Shown: positions 44,730 through 56,909, counted from the first letter of the stretch. The stretch: 64,000 bases of DNA from Ochotona curzoniae (GCF_017591425.1 NW_024467119.1:78918894-78982893); one strand, 5' to 3'. Made by a program: numbers and translations. The notes: generated from the letters alone by a model not told the origin.

Positions 44730-45620
44730 ACTACACAGGAAAGCAAAAACAAAAATAAAATAAGAATATATAAAACTTAGGAAAAAAAGGAACACTAATT
44801 TCAATAATTACTCCACACCTCAATAATCAAAATAAGGTATCAGCAAAAAGGCACACATGTTGATCAAAAGAATCGCATATCCAGAAAGATACAGATATAA
44901 GCACTGATTTCTTAAGACATATATTTAGATCCTACTTACTGAGCTATTTATGAATAAGGCAGAATGACAGAGAAAAGAGGGTAGATATTCCATACACTGG
45001 CCCAATTCCCAAATGCAAATTGATGGCTGGTGCCAACAAATCTATTCTTGTCTCCCTCGGGGGGAGGGACCAAGTCAGGGACCATCATTGGTTCCCTTCC
45101 CAGTGCATTAGCAGGAGACTGCAGCAGAATCCAAGGAGCCAAAGCTGAAGAGCCAATACAGCACTAAGCATTAATATCCAAGAGGTTAGAAAAAAAGGGA
45201 GGAACACACCATGCCACAACGCCCACCCCAACAACTGCTTTCTTTCAACAGTACAAAGGTAAGTCAACCACGGGAAAGAGTGTCTTCAACAAACACTGCT
45301 AGAACAATTGGATATTCATAAACAACAACAGTTCACCCAACTCATTCCTCATAACCTATACAAAAGGTAATGCAAGGCAGATCACAGAAAAATGAAATAA
45401 TAAAACATCTGGTAGGAAAAGGAAAAAAATTTCAGACTTTAGGCAAAAAAAAAATTGTAAAAATACAATTCACAAGAAAATTTTATCAAAAAGAAAAAGG
45501 TTTCTTCTGCAAAAATAGACTTAATGATATAAAAACATAGAACACACTAAGAAAAAAAACATTTGCAAATGTTTTGCAAATGTATTTGCAAAGTATTTAT
45601 ACAAAAATCAACAAAAAACT
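44730..45620 (+). mobile_element. Old L1 fragment, interrupted by SINE
   Basis: L1 landmarks flank the SINE at 44960-45235: CACACCTCAATAATCAAAATAAGG before it, GTCTTCAACAAACACTGCTAGAACAATTGGATATTC after it. Confidence 0.75.
44960..45235 (-). mobile_element. Old SINE (minus)
   Basis: Plus-strand AATGACAGAGAAAAGAGGG, GTGCATTAGCAGGAGACTG, GCCAAAGCTGAAGAGCC and CCATGCCACAACGCCCACCCC, the reverse of a C-repeat relative. Confidence 0.75.
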
Positions 45621-45624
45621 CATG

Positions 45625-45897
45625 CACAGGTACCTGGCACACTGGTTAAAACGCAGCCATATTCCCACACTGGAATGCTGAATGTCCAGGGTCAAAATCT
45701 CAATTTCAGCTTTTCATTAACGCAGAGACCCTGGGAGGCAGTAACTGACAGCTAAGGTGCCAGGTCCCTGCTTTCCCTGCTTACCCTGAGGCAAACCTGG
45801 GTTGGATCTGTGGCTCGATTCTGGCAGTTACAGGCTTCAGGGGCTGATTCACTCTCACTTCCTCTCCTGTCCTTTTCTCCTTCTCTCCCCTTCCAGG
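45625..45897 (+). mobile_element. Diverged C-repeat SINE
   Basis: GGCACACTGGTTAAAACGCAG, CTGGAATGCTGAATGTCCAG, TGGCTCGATTCTGGCAG and a CT-rich end (CTTCTCTCCCCTTCCAG). The middle is badly degraded. Confidence 0.6.
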
Positions 45898-46414
45898 GAG
45901 ACAAGCATTGGACACAACTATGGAAGTTACCCCTCGCTGCTTCCCAGGATTCACAGAAACAGGAATCCACAACAGGGAGCGAAGTCAGGTCTCAAGCCCA
46001 GGTACCCCAAGCAGCATCTTGGCCAATGTGTCAAACATCTACCCTGGTAATTTATTTTAAAACTGGAAGGGGAAAAAAAAAAAAAACAGGCATAGAAAGC
46101 TCTCTGACAACAATCTTGCTTTAATAAAATTAACTGTGTAACTGCTATTCTCAGACTGAAGAACTAAACTATGGGTTGAAAGCAGCACTCTAATAAACAA
46201 TAAGCCAGAACAGCAAACTTGATTACACAGCTATTAAACAAAACAGAATGTAATAATAATGGCAGTAGAAGTTCTTTGGAGCAAGCTACTTTGAAAGACA
46301 ATTACACATAATCTGGGCTCTCATAAATTGCACTAGCTTCTTGAAGAAACAAAGGACAAAAATATTTACATACATATTTTATATATACATAAAATGGAGA
46401 CTTTATTAAGTGGT

Positions 46415-46779
46415 AAAATCTATTTGTAATGGTTTGGATATTAGTTTGGACATGAAATTTCTGACAAGGTTCCCAAGGTGGCACTTGGAAATCAGTGGAA
46501 CTCTTAAGGCAGAGCCTAAGTGGCAGGTCCTAGGGCCAGGGGCAGTGCCTGTGGAGTTCAGTTCTCAGAAAACAGTTGCTCTACAACACAGCATTTCTCT
46601 CCCTCTCTGCCCTCCATGACTCCTCACATGCACTCTGCACTGCCAGCCACCATACTTGTCACACACAAACCAACGGGGTTGCTCAACTACATATCTGAAC
46701 CTGCAGAGCTGCACACTAAGTAACTTATAAAGTTACTTCAGGTATTTCATTGTTGCAACCAAAAGCTGACTAATACAGT
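46415..46779 (+). mobile_element. Old MaLR-type LTR
   Basis: Starts near TAATGGTTTGGATATTAG and ends GTATTTCATTGTTGCAACCAAAAGCTGACTAATACAG, the classic ends of mammalian ERVL-MaLR LTRs (THE1/MST/MLT type). The middle has GGCAGAGCCTAAGTGGCAGG. It is ancient, diverged and non-coding. Confidence 0.75.
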
Positions 46780-46799
46780 ACCTTTTAAAACAGCCTCAC

Positions 46800-47110
46800 A
46801 GTAGCAGTCACCAGGCAAGGTGATGAAGGTGTTGCTTGGAACAGCTATACCCCACACTCGAGTTCCTAGCTTGAGTCCCCACTCTGCTTGCAAGTCCAGT
46901 TTCCTGCCAACAGGCACTCTTGGGAGCAGAAGATGATGGCTCCATACCCAGGTCCTTGTCAGCCACATGGGAAACCCAAACTGAGTTCAGGACTCCCGGC
47001 TTAAGCCTGGCCTAGGTGCAAAGGCTGTGGATATTTGGGAAGCAAATGAAACGATGGGAGATCTCTTTTTAATCTCTCTCCCAGTCTTTCAAGTAAAATT
47101 TGAAAATGAA
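46800..47110 (+). mobile_element. Diverged C-repeat SINE
   Basis: AAGGTGTTGCTTGGAACAGC, CGAGTTCCTAGCTTGAGTCC, TATTTGGGAAGCAAATGAAACG, ATCTCTCTCCCAGTC and TTTCAAGTAAAATTTGAAAA tail. Confidence 0.65.
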
Positions 47111-47114
47111 TGCA

Positions 47115-47801
47115 TTTATAAAACAAAAAGTGCTAATAAATACTGAAATTTATTAAATATATAAATAAAAAACCTTACAAATGTAATACATTCATTAGCT
47201 ATGACATATGGTCAAAGAAAACAAACAAAAAAATAACTTGGCATCATATTTTTCAAATTGAAATGAATACGTTACAATTTGTTTCCTCAACTATCCCCAA
47301 GACATCTTCCATTTTGTCAGCTTCTGCAGGTGGAGAGATGGGCGGCCAGATCAACTCAAACCAAAATTCATCCTTGTATTTGGCTGTTTCATCAACTTGG
47401 TCTCCACCACCCTCGAATAACCCCACATCCACAAGCGTTTTCCTTCAAATGTTGATATGGTGAGGTATTCTGGCTAGTTTTCTTGTAGAATACTTCATAC
47501 AACCTGCATTTGTTTCATTGTTTCCCAGAGTGAAACTGAACAATTGCCTGTACTTCCCAGAAAGCTCTGCTAACCAGCTGGTTTCAGAACACAGGAGATA
47601 ACGAAGCAAAAGCTACCTCCTTCCATATTGCATCTTTACAAGAAACATGGCGTTAGATTATCCTACCATACAGCCTGGGTCACTTGGCTGAAGCAGCAAC
47701 TTGACAGATCTATTGTAAATGAACATTTTATTCTTTTCTTTGTCATAGTAAGTGTTGTGGAGATTGCCAACTTGGCAACTATATGTGTGTGTGTGTATAT
47801 A

Positions 47802-47844
<43 letters not shown>

Positions 47845-48318
47845 GTATATATACTTCTGGCCCCAACTGTCTGGAGCCAACATATTATGACTACTGATTC
47901 AACAATTCTCTTGACAAAGCTTTTCTTTTTTCTTTTTCTCTTCCGGTGATTCTGGACTCATGGGCTGTTTTTATAGTTTTAATCACTGATTACAATCAAA
48001 ATTTATGTGATGCTTATGTAAGTCCATGAATACGTGGCAGATAACCACTGAGTTGCTTGGATTTTGGTGGTGGGCAACCAACCAACTCCTCTGGGTTGGT
48101 TATCTGAAAGTAAACCATCAGTTCATGACACTTTCTTACTCTCTCGCTTGATTTGTATTTTCCCAAGAACTGGCACCTTGTATTTTTCTAATAAGCCTTA
48201 GATGTCTTCACTGGCAAAGAATAATTAAAGACTAAGACATGGAAGTTTTCATCGTTCTTCTACATGAAATTTCTGGCTCCTAATAATATTAACATATTAA
48301 TTTAAATTTCTTGCTCAG
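47115..48318. other. Unassigned DNA with TG/TA repeat
   Basis: Possibly parts of an ancient LTR or DNA transposon (TGGTGGTGGGCAACCAACC, GGTTTCAGAACACAGG), but I cannot place it. No frame or splice pair is convincing. Confidence 0.3.
47780..47853. repeat. (TG)n(TA)n microsatellite
   Basis: TGTGTGTGTGTATATATATATG followed by a long TA tract with TGTA interruptions. Flexible, melting-prone DNA. Confidence 0.95.
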
Positions 48319-48632
48319 GGGCCCGCACGACAGCCTGGTGACTAAAGCCCTTGCCTTGCATGTGCCAGGATCCCATAGCTCATATCCCGGCAGCCCCACT
48401 TCCCATCCAGCTCCCTGCTTGTGGCCTGGGAAGACAGTGGAGGACAGCCCAAAGCCTTGGGACCCTGCACCCACGTGGGAGATCTCAAGGAAGTTCCTGG
48501 CTCCTGGTTTCAGATCGGCTCAGCCCAAGCCATTGTGGTCCTTTGGGAAGTGAACCAATAGACGGAAGATCTTTCTGTTTCTGCTTCTCTCTGTAAATCT
48601 GACTTTCTAATACAAATAAATAAATCTAACAG
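48319..48632 (+). mobile_element. CSINE
   Basis: Starts GGGGCCCGCACGACAGCC; body CAGCCCCACTTCCCATCCAG, GGGACCCTGCACCCACGTGG; ends CAAATAAATAAATC. Full length. Confidence 0.92.
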
Positions 48633-48769
48633 AAAAATTTTTTCTTTCCCAATAAGATAAGTGTAATGTTTTCAAACTGAACAACAGAGCTAATTGAAAT
48701 GTGAACATGTTGTAGGGATTAAGGATATGTTTTGGGAATTTTGTCCTATCAGGTCACAAAGACATCACT

Positions 48770-49100
48770 GTTTTACATCAACATGTTACAACTTCAGGAT
48801 ACTGATGCACCACAGCTTATCTAGCCATTTCTTTACTAGTAGACATCTAATTTGTATGAACGTTTTTGTGTTATTCAAACATTTTCTAATTTATGTTAAC
48901 TTTAGAGGCATTTATTACATTGTTAAAATTGCTGTAAGGTACAAATTTTTTCTACTAGCTGGTCAGATATTACCTGTCTTCTTTCAATGGAGTCAAACTT
49001 GTTCCCTTTGTGAAACATACGGCTCTTTATATCAACAAAGCAAACTCTACATTCTGTGCCTGTGTATGTGTATACAATTCTCTTTTCATTTCTTATTTTG
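48770..49100 (-). mobile_element. Probable old L1 fragment (minus)
   Basis: ATGCACCACAGCTTATCTAGCCATTTCTTTACTAGTAGACATC resembles the antisense of the L1 ORF2 3' end (the 'TTTATCCATTCATCTGTTGATGG' region of other L1s). Diverged. Confidence 0.45.
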
Positions 49101-49182
49101 CCTACTGGGGCTCTATTTCTACACCTGTAGCAGAATTTTATTTATGAAAGCTCTTCAGAGGATTTTTTTTTCTTACAATGCT

Positions 49183-49442
49183 GGATATCAAATTTGAGTC
49201 CCAGCTGCTCCACTTCCCACCTAGTATCCTTCTTCAGGCCTGGGAAAGCACTGAAGGCTCACCCAACGCCTCGGGCCCCTGCGCCCATGTGGGGCACCAA
49301 GAGGAAGCCCATGGATCCCAGCCTACAGCAGCTCAGTTCTGGCCATCGTGGCAATTCTGGGAGTGAATTAGCATATGGGAAATGTCTCTGTCTCTCCTTT
49401 GTAATTCTTTCAAGTAATAAACAAATACATCTTTTAAAAAAT
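49183..49442 (+). mobile_element. 5'-truncated CSINE
   Basis: Begins inside the element at GAGTCCCAGCTGCTCCACTTCCC and ends AATAAACAAATACATC plus A-run. Confidence 0.88.
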
Positions 49443-49698
49443 AAGGTTAGAAAAGGTAATCTTTACATATGTATTAAATCTGTAAAAACACACTGTCTCA
49501 CATGTCAAAATTAATTCTAACAAACTCTTTCCCTTACAGAAATTAATGTAATAATGTCTACATCCTTGCCATGGGTTTATTTCCAAAAGAAAAATCTAAA
49601 CATACAGCAGATTCCAAACATTACAATAAAGAAGTATATCAGGTAACTGCAAAGTTTTCCAAATATAACTACTTGGGAATATGGCCAAGGAAAAACAG

Positions 49699-50006
49699 AG
49701 CCCAGCTCAAAAGCTCAGGGGTTAATTCCTCACTCTGCAACTGCCAGGATCCCATATGGGCACAGGTTCGTGGCCTTGCTGCTCCACTTCCCATCCAGCT
49801 CCCTGCTTGCGGCCTGGAAAGGCAGTGGAGGACAGCCCAAAGCCTTGGGACCCTGCTCCCGTGGGGGAGACCCAGAGGAAGCTCCTGGCTCCTGCCTTCA
49901 GATGAACTCAGCTATGGCCATGGGAGTCGCTCAAGGAGTGAACCAGCAAAAGGAAGATCTTTCTGTCTCTATAAATCTGCCTTTCCAATAAAAAATAAAT
50001 AAGTCT
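49699..50006 (+). mobile_element. CSINE
   Basis: GAGCCCAGCTCAAAAGCTCAGG head, CCAGGATCCCATATGGGCAC, GGGACCCTGCTCCCGTGGGG, tail CAATAAAAAATAAATAAGTC. Confidence 0.9.
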
Positions 50007-50399
50007 GGCGGGGGGTGGTAAGGTAGGGAGAAAGAGACAGAGAACAAAATTCGACTGCACAGCTCTGTACTCAAGCAATTCTAAGACTCTACTCCTATAT
50101 CTCCTATCTTCAATTACTTTTGTGTGTAAATAGTCAGAAAACTAAAGACGCGTTGCCAGCCTCAAAAACAAAAAAACCCACAGGCATTAAAAATAAGCAT
50201 AATATTACATCAAATAACCTAAATGAGTTAAGTCTCTAGGGGTTTATGATGTTTTAGAAAACATAAACTTGTATACGTACTCTGACTATGTCATATTCTT
50301 TCATTTTGTTGTACAGAGTGAATGGTACCTATACCAACTTATTATGCCACTACTGAGACTCTTTGCCCTTACCTAGTCCATCATATATAAATTTAGAGC

Positions 50400-50712
50400 A
50401 GAGCCCAGTGCAGTACCCTAGCAGCTAAAGTACTTGCCTTGAACACAGAATCCTATATGGGTGTCAGTTCTAATCCCGGTAGCCCCACTTCCCATCCAGC
50501 TCCCCCTGGGAAAGCAGTTGAGGACAGCCCAAAGCCCTGGAACCCTGCACCCACGTTGGGGACCCAGAAGAGGCTCCTAACTCCTGGTTTCTGATTGGCT
50601 CAGCTCTGGCCGTTGCTGCCACTTGGGGAGTGAACCAGCAGATGGAAGATCTTCTGTCTCTGCTCCTCTTTGTACATCTGACTTCCCAATTAAAAAAATA
50701 AATCAATCAAAA
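50400..50712 (+). mobile_element. CSINE
   Basis: GAGCCCAGTGCAGTACCC head, box B GTTCTAATCCC, CCCCACTTCCCATCCAGC, tail AATTAAAAAAATAAATC. A short internal deletion removes part of the CTGCTTGTGGCC block. Confidence 0.9.
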
Positions 50713-50935
50713 AAATGTAGAGCAAAATTAGAATGAAGCTCCTTTCTCTGAAAAAAAAGTTTACATTTTTAAACATGATCTCCATTCAGTCTTTATACCC
50801 CACTACTGAGACCTATCCAAAATGGTTCACTTTTGTTGAATAAATCTATCTGTGAAAATACAGTTTTGTGATAATCTAAAAATACATACTTCACAATATT
50901 GTATATTCAATGACATGATTTCGTTTTCTTATATT

Positions 50936-51262
50936 TTTAAGATTTATTTATTTTATTGAAAAGTCAGATTTACAGAGAAGGAGAGACAGAGAAAAAGATC
51001 TTCCACCCACTGGTTCCCTTCCCAAGTGACCGCAAAGCCAGAAGTAAGCCAATTCAAAGTCAGATGCCAGGAGCTTCGGCATCTCCCACATGGGTGCAGG
51101 ATCCCAGGGCTCTAGGGCCATCCTCGACTGCTTTCCCAGGCCACAAGCAGGGAGCTGGATGGGAAGTGGAGCTGCCCCTATGGAAACACAAACCAACACC
51201 CCTATGGAATCCTGGCACATGCAAGGCAAGGATTTTAGCAACTAGGCTACTATGCCGGGCCC
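50936..51262 (-). mobile_element. CSINE (minus) with TSD
   Basis: Reverse-oriented full-length copy: TTAAGATTTATTTATTTTATTG on the plus strand is the tail, ACTATGCCGGGCCC the head. Imperfect 15-bp target repeats ATGATTTCGTTTTCT and ATGATTTTGTTTTCT flank it. Confidence 0.93.
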
Positions 51263-51269
51263 ATGATTT

Positions 51270-51860
51270 TGTTTTCTACATGAAGTATAACTATCATGTC
51301 ACTTACATATAAGATTAAAATATAAACGAAGAAAAATTAGATGCTACAAGGTAGACATCAATTACGATTTTTTAAGCAGGCTAGATCTAGGGTCCTTCTA
51401 CCCTTTTGTTTATCCTGCAAATTGTAATTGATGTGAGGTTTTTTTAATTCATTTAAATTGTTACAAACAAAATAATTTTAAAAGTCCATTTTATAATCAC
51501 TTTACATCTTTGTATTCCATCAGTTTATTCATTTAGCTCATAGGAAGCCATCTAACAATAAAGGTACTCAATATTTATTAAGTAAAATTATCTTAGTTTC
51601 CTAAGCTTCACTTTCATCTCTGTAAAACCAACATATTACATTAATGCCATCATGTTACAACTGCTGAAGATTAATAATACACATCCATGTTAGTTAGGTA
51701 TCTTGTTTCAGTAAATACAATTATGACTAACAATTGGTGCTTTTACTACAGTTTACAACTTTAAAAGGTCCAATAATCCCCTAAAAAAGCTTAGATGAAA
51801 ATAAGATGTTTTGAAGAAGTAGGCAAGCTGACGCCAAAATTTAGAGTAAAAAGAAAGGGT
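51270..51860. other. AT-rich unassigned DNA
   Basis: No recognisable feature. It would be intron 1 sequence if the exon candidate at 51867 is real. Confidence 0.35.
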
Positions 51861-51866
51861 ACTTAC

Positions 51867-51901
51867 TAACAGATATGAAGACCAGTAAAAACTGTAGCAT
51901 T
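51867..51901 (-). CDS. Candidate start exon, signal-peptide-like (minus)
   Basis: On the minus strand an acceptor (CTGGCCTGTTTTCCAG) is followed at once by A-ATG and an 11-codon frame MLQFLLVFISV, then donor CTGTTA followed by GTAAGTACC. The peptide has the hydrophobic run of a secretory signal. A larger alternative exon uses the acceptor GCCTCTATGCCTCTGCAG, about 45 bp upstream. The one-base overhang is compatible with one open frame of the 38287-38333 exon. No gene is recognised and the peptide is short. Confidence 0.25.
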
Positions 51902-51949
51902 CTGGAAAACAGGCCAGTAAAACAAAACACAAATCTCCAATTCAGACCT

Positions 51950-52480
51950 GCAGAGGCATAGAGGCCTGACAACCGCCATCAAGAGGAAGCCACTACTAAA
52001 AGAATGGCTCAGCTACAATTAATCATCCACCTCAGCCCAGCTGAAACTTTCCCAGTTGAATTTTTTTTTACCCTAAACACAAAAAATCTAAATTAAACCT
52101 TTAAATTAAAAAAAGACAATATGGGATAATTTCAGAAGACAAAAAAGGATACTAAAAAAAAACCAAAAAGCAAAAACATAAAGGAAAAAATGGATCTACT
52201 TGGCAGTGAAACTCTAAATTTGAGTATTTAAAAAGGGGCCCATGAAAGATAACAGTGAAGTGATTACATTTTAATTTCCTTAGGGTAATGGCAATACAAA
52301 TCCAATAGATATACAAATTTTTCTACATATCCTCCAAAAAACAGGCAAGGCACAACTTCAACACAGAAAGTAAAACTACTCACAAACCACAACATAACTA
52401 GCAATTTAATAACAGAATCCAAGTTAAATACAAGTTGATGAAGAATGTAAAATTCCAGCAAAGCAAGCTCTTAAGAACAA
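51950..52480. other. AT-rich unassigned DNA
   Basis: No feature recognised; intron-like or 5' flank of the start-exon candidate. No CpG island or TATA arrangement is visible. Confidence 0.35.
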
Positions 52481-52486
52481 TCCAGA

Positions 52487-52490
<4 letters not shown>

Positions 52491-52522
<32 letters not shown>
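52491..52522. repeat. (AC)n microsatellite
   Basis: Uninterrupted AC tract of about 32 bp, followed by AGACAGAAAA. Confidence 0.97.
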
Positions 52523-52527
<5 letters not shown>

Positions 52528-53784
52528 GAAAAAAGGAAAACCGAGCCTGAAGTAAGAGAAACAGGATAATCCTCATACAATGGAAGTGTGTCACTAAGTG
52601 CGAAAATTGGGAATGGGTGTCTGGGAAGTAGACTGTCCCCTTTGCAACTGAAAATGACAAAAGGAAATAATGCAGAAAGATGGCATTCCCAGAAAGACAA
52701 CACTTCCAGAAGAGCGGAGTAACCTGGATGTGGCATCCCTTAGAGTTTCAGAGTTAAAAGAAACAAACAAACAAAAGGTGAAAATTAAAGGTTCTGCAAA
52801 AACAAATCCCCCTTCTCCAAAGAGCCCAAAAGCCACAGGAAACGCCAAGTGCAGCCTGTTCCTCCCGGGTCACCACCACCAAACAGCAACCTAACCTGCG
52901 AGCAAAGGAGACTGCGCTTCACAACACTACCAATACCATAGCATTCCTCAAGAAAGAACTACTATAAACCAAACACATCCCTCACCTGTTTCTAAACCAC
53001 CAGTGATGCTCAGCCAAGAAGCTGCAGGCCACATTAACCAAAACTACCTAACAGAAACTCTAAATCAAAACGCTTCGGCTAATGAAAATTCTCACCAACA
53101 GCTCAAACTCCAGGAAGCACGTAAAATAACACTCTAAGAAGTAGGTACCTGTAACAGGCATTTACAGATATTAAAAACAAAAATTGAAGAGCCCACAACA
53201 GAAATGGAGAAAATACCAGAAAGACATGAAAATGATTGACCTATTTCAGTGGAAACAAAATTGAAGGAAAAGACAAAAGACTGCCTCAGAAACACATTCT
53301 AGTAAAACCAGAAAATTAAAAAGCGGGAGTAAAGGGAGAGTTCTTGAGGAAACCTCAAGAAAAAAAAAAAAATAGAAAACTTCTCTTTAGAGAGAACTGA
53401 AAGGAAAGATGGCACAAGACTTCTAAACAGCCACATTCAAAGTAGCTTTTTCAATTGTTGTAGCTTCTTCAAGAAATTCAAGCAATGAATATATATAATT
53501 CAAAAACATTCCATCTAGTCAGGCAACCTTATCAGTATCAAGACTATCAAACACAAATTTAAACCTGGTAGAACTCAAGGACACATATTACGCACAACCC
53601 ATCGCAAACCACAAAATGAGCTTCATTCTGTAAAACAGAGGTTAAGAAAATTTTGGCAAAAGTTTGATAAACTTTGACAAATCCTGAATATACTTTAATT
53701 TTATCATTAAAAACAAACATATGGACCAAGACAAAAAATGCTAACTAAACACTGTACTTTCACACATGTTATAATGGATTTTTT

Positions 53785-54080
53785 TCAAGATTATTTAAAA
53801 GTCTAAGTTAAAGGTATGGGAAGGGGGAGACGGAGTTTTTCCACCCCCTGGCTCACTCCGTGGCTGACAGCAACGGCCAATGCTGATCCAGGCAAAAGCC
53901 AGGAACCAGGAGGAGCACTCAAGTCTCCTCCACAGGTAGCAGGGGTCCCAGCACTTGAGCCATCTTCCATCGCTTTCCCAAGCTGCTAGCAGGGAGCTGG
54001 ATCAGAAGTGGAGCAGCTAGTGCTCAATCCACTGCCCATATGCAGCAGTTCTACCCACTATGCCACAATGCCAGCCTTAT
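53785..54080 (-). mobile_element. Old SINE (minus)
   Basis: Plus-strand AAGATTATTTAAAAGTC, CCACCCCCTGGCTCACTCC, CCATCGCTTTCCCAAGCTG, GCAGGGAGCTGGATCAGAAG, CCACTATGCCACAATGCC; reverse C-repeat relative. Confidence 0.85.
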
Positions 54081-54951
54081 AATGGAATTTTTTAAATATG
54101 AAGAAAAGGCAGCCAACAAAGTACAAGGAAAAATCAGCTCATTGACATTGAGCAGGCAATAAATTAATGTCAACAGATGCTCATACTGACAAGCCAAACA
54201 CCCCAATATATCATAAAGAGAGCATACAGTTCATTAAAGCAAAAATACCAATCCTCCTAAAAACGTATATAAAAAAAAGGCTATGTTGAGAAAGAAAACC
54301 AACAAATATAACATAGGCCAACACTAAATATATCATACCAAGGAGACAAAACAGTTGGATGAAGATGTCCATAGGCTTGACTCTCCTTTAAAAAGGGCTC
54401 ATGTTGTACACTATTAAGCAAGAACAACAAAAAATATAACTTTGGAATAAATTTAAGGAAAGAGTACAACTTCTGTGACGAAAGCCTTAAAACATTTGTG
54501 AAAGATAAAATGGAAAGAAATCACTAATTTTAGACAGTGCATCAATGAATAGCTTCATTCAAATAAAAACACCAAGAAATTATTTTTCTCAAAAATCAGT
54601 AAGTTGATTCCCAAATTCATTCACAGAGAAATGTGTGTTTGAATTTTGCAAGAAGCCAAATATATTAGTAAGAATACAAAAAGCGACTGAACACCTTGTT
54701 GGAAAGTCTATGAAGAAACAGGCCTTCACTTAACTGCAGGAAAAAATGTAAAATGCTATCATTTTTGTACAGAGAAAATAAAAAAATATATACCTACCTA
54801 CAAAACTACCTATGCGCTTCACTTTTACCACAACAATATCAAATTCTAGCAATTTACTCAGAAGATACAACTCCAAATAGAGAAATCAATTTATTTGGCA
54901 TTTTTTGGTACTACAATGATTGTCAATCTCTCCCCTCTCCCCACCTCCACA

Positions 54952-54990
54952 AAAAAAAAAAAAAAAAGAAAGAAAGAAAGAAAAAAAAGT
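54952..54990. repeat. Poly-A / (GAAA)n tract
   Basis: An A-run followed by GAAAGAAAGAAAG; likely the tail of the old L1 upstream. Confidence 0.9.
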
Positions 54991-55104
54991 TAGTTCAATA
55001 AACTGTGGAATTCCCTACATTCCGTACAGCAGTGGGAAACAGAATGAGGAATATTTCTATGAATTGATACGAGGTAACCTCCAAAAAAATTAAGAAAGGA
55101 ACGT

Positions 55105-55205
55105 ACTCAGGACTAGCATTATTGCACAGCAAGTTAAGCCACCTCCTGAGGCGCCAGCAAGCTGTATGTCTGTTCCATTTCAGAACCAGCTCTCTGCTAA
55201 TGCCA
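55105..55205 (+). mobile_element. SINE 5' fragment
   Basis: GGACTAGCATTATTGCACAGC, TTAAGCCACCTCCTGAGGCG and TTCAGAACCAGCTCTCTGC match the first third of a C-repeat relative. The rest is absent. Confidence 0.5.
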
Positions 55206-55214
55206 AGACCATTT

Positions 55215-56909
55215 AAAAAGAAAAAGTGCATATTGTTTTAGTATGTTGTTTGTATTTTAAAAGGAATTGAATACATACAAATAAAAACATGCATAAATAT
55301 TAAATGCCTATTTTTCTAAAGATAAACCAAAAAATAAACCAGAAACTAATAACAAAATTGATTACCTACAGAGTGAGTGAAAATGACAAAAAAGAATAGA
55401 AGAAAATAAGACTTCTGAGTATGCATGTTTATATATTTTGAGTATGGCTTTTAGCCATGTTGTTATTTGCCACACTCAAAATATTTTCATTAAATCCACA
55501 ATAGGGGCCTTGTTAGGGACAGGATTAAGTGTTCCTGTTGGTGGTAGAAAAGTATAATCAACAAAACTTATGGGAATAGTATGTTCACGGTTCATAGTTA
55601 AGAGCTCTAGAAACAAAAGCATGCCCAGAATCCTAAGCTTTGCTTTTAGTAAAATCTAATCAACAAATGGTAGAAGTGGTGTAATAATTCAACTATTATA
55701 CATACATGTAGTATATTAATGTTAGTGACCAGGATACTCACTGTGGAAGAAGTCAAATACAAACATGCAACAGCAACAGGAGATTACAAACCCCGTGGTG
55801 CTGGATTGGAAATACAAACAGCAGCGCTTTCATCTTGCTCTGCCCAATGTCGAACCAATGAGCCCAGTTCTCCAGAACACACCATCCCAGTAGCTTGGGT
55901 TTATAAACACCACTCCCCTCCAAGAGAAACAGGCTCCTTGGTGAAACAGCCAACTCCAGACCCAGAGCAGAAGATCACCAGGGTAAGGATGGGACTTTCT
56001 GTTGTGCCGGAAATCAAATAAATGCTCTCAAAATGACTGGACATGTCGAAGAGGCACTGACCAGGCTAATGAGTTTCTGCTGATGAAATTTTAACACAAC
56101 TGAGGCTCCAGGAAATAAGCAGATGAGTAACTCAGCCCACCAGAAAAACAAGAAAAAAGAAAAACCATGAGCACACAATGATAATGAAGGAAAACAGAAA
56201 CTCTTCCTTACAGAAGAATAACAGCTAACAAATGTGGAAACAAGAGTACAACCAGGAAAATCATAATTTACAAGCATCAACATAATCACTACAGCCAAAA
56301 ATCAACAAAAGTTAGGATCAAAATTAAAAAAAAAATGAGAAACAGTATCTACTCAGTCTGAAGGAATTACCATGCAGATCAATGATTACTTGGGGAGAAA
56401 AGAGACTTTTAAAACAGAAACTAAATGTGATGTGAACCAATTCACGTACCAAAAAAATGAATAAATCTTGAATAATGGGTCTAAAAAGTAAGTTATAAAG
56501 AGATGTAAGCAACATACAATTTTAAAACAAAATTAATACAATTTACCAATTTAAACAAAAACAGTTCAAGTAACCTTGAGCAAAAAGAACAAGGCAAGAG
56601 AGATCAACCTAGCTCATGTCAAAACGTACAAAAATCTACTGTAATTATGACAGCGTGGCATCAGCACAAAAAGCTAGGCACCTACACCAGTGGGACCAGC
56701 CATGAATCTAGGGCCGGCTGATCTTTGACAAAGATGCTAAGAACACAAATTGAAGAAGTCTTTTCACTACAGAGCACTTGGTAAATTGGATACCCATATG
56801 AAGAACAAATTCCTATCTCTCATCATTTATTAAAAAAAAAAAAAAGATTCAACTTAAAATAAGTTAAAAACTTAAGTGTGAATCCTGAAACTATAAAATT
56901 AGTTGAAAT
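55215..56909. other. Unassigned to old L1-like DNA
   Basis: 55215-55720 shows nothing recognised. 55730-56300 has a 100-codon open stretch with no known domain. 56600-56890 is old plus-strand L1 (CAGCGTGGCATCAGCACAAAAAGC, TGGGACCAGCCATGAATC, CTTGGTAAATTGGATACCC), the target of the younger L1 insertion. Confidence 0.45.

Larger units (their letters stand above)
52640..55010 (+). mobile_element. Very old L1, fragmented
   Basis: Plus-strand sequence with L1-like order: a 5'/ORF1-like A-rich, K/E-coding stretch at 52660-53700 and ORF2-like phrases afterwards (AATGTCAACAGATGCTCATACTGACAAGCC, TTGTTGGAAAGTCTATGAAG, AATTCTAGCAATTTACTCAG). A minus SINE interrupts it at 53785-54080. No intact frame. 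Confidence 0.5.

Noticed and set aside
48694..49197. 167-codon plus-strand frame as a membrane protein
   Set aside because: Hydrophobic because it is T-rich, and it overlaps what looks like antisense old L1 running into a SINE; no splice or start support.
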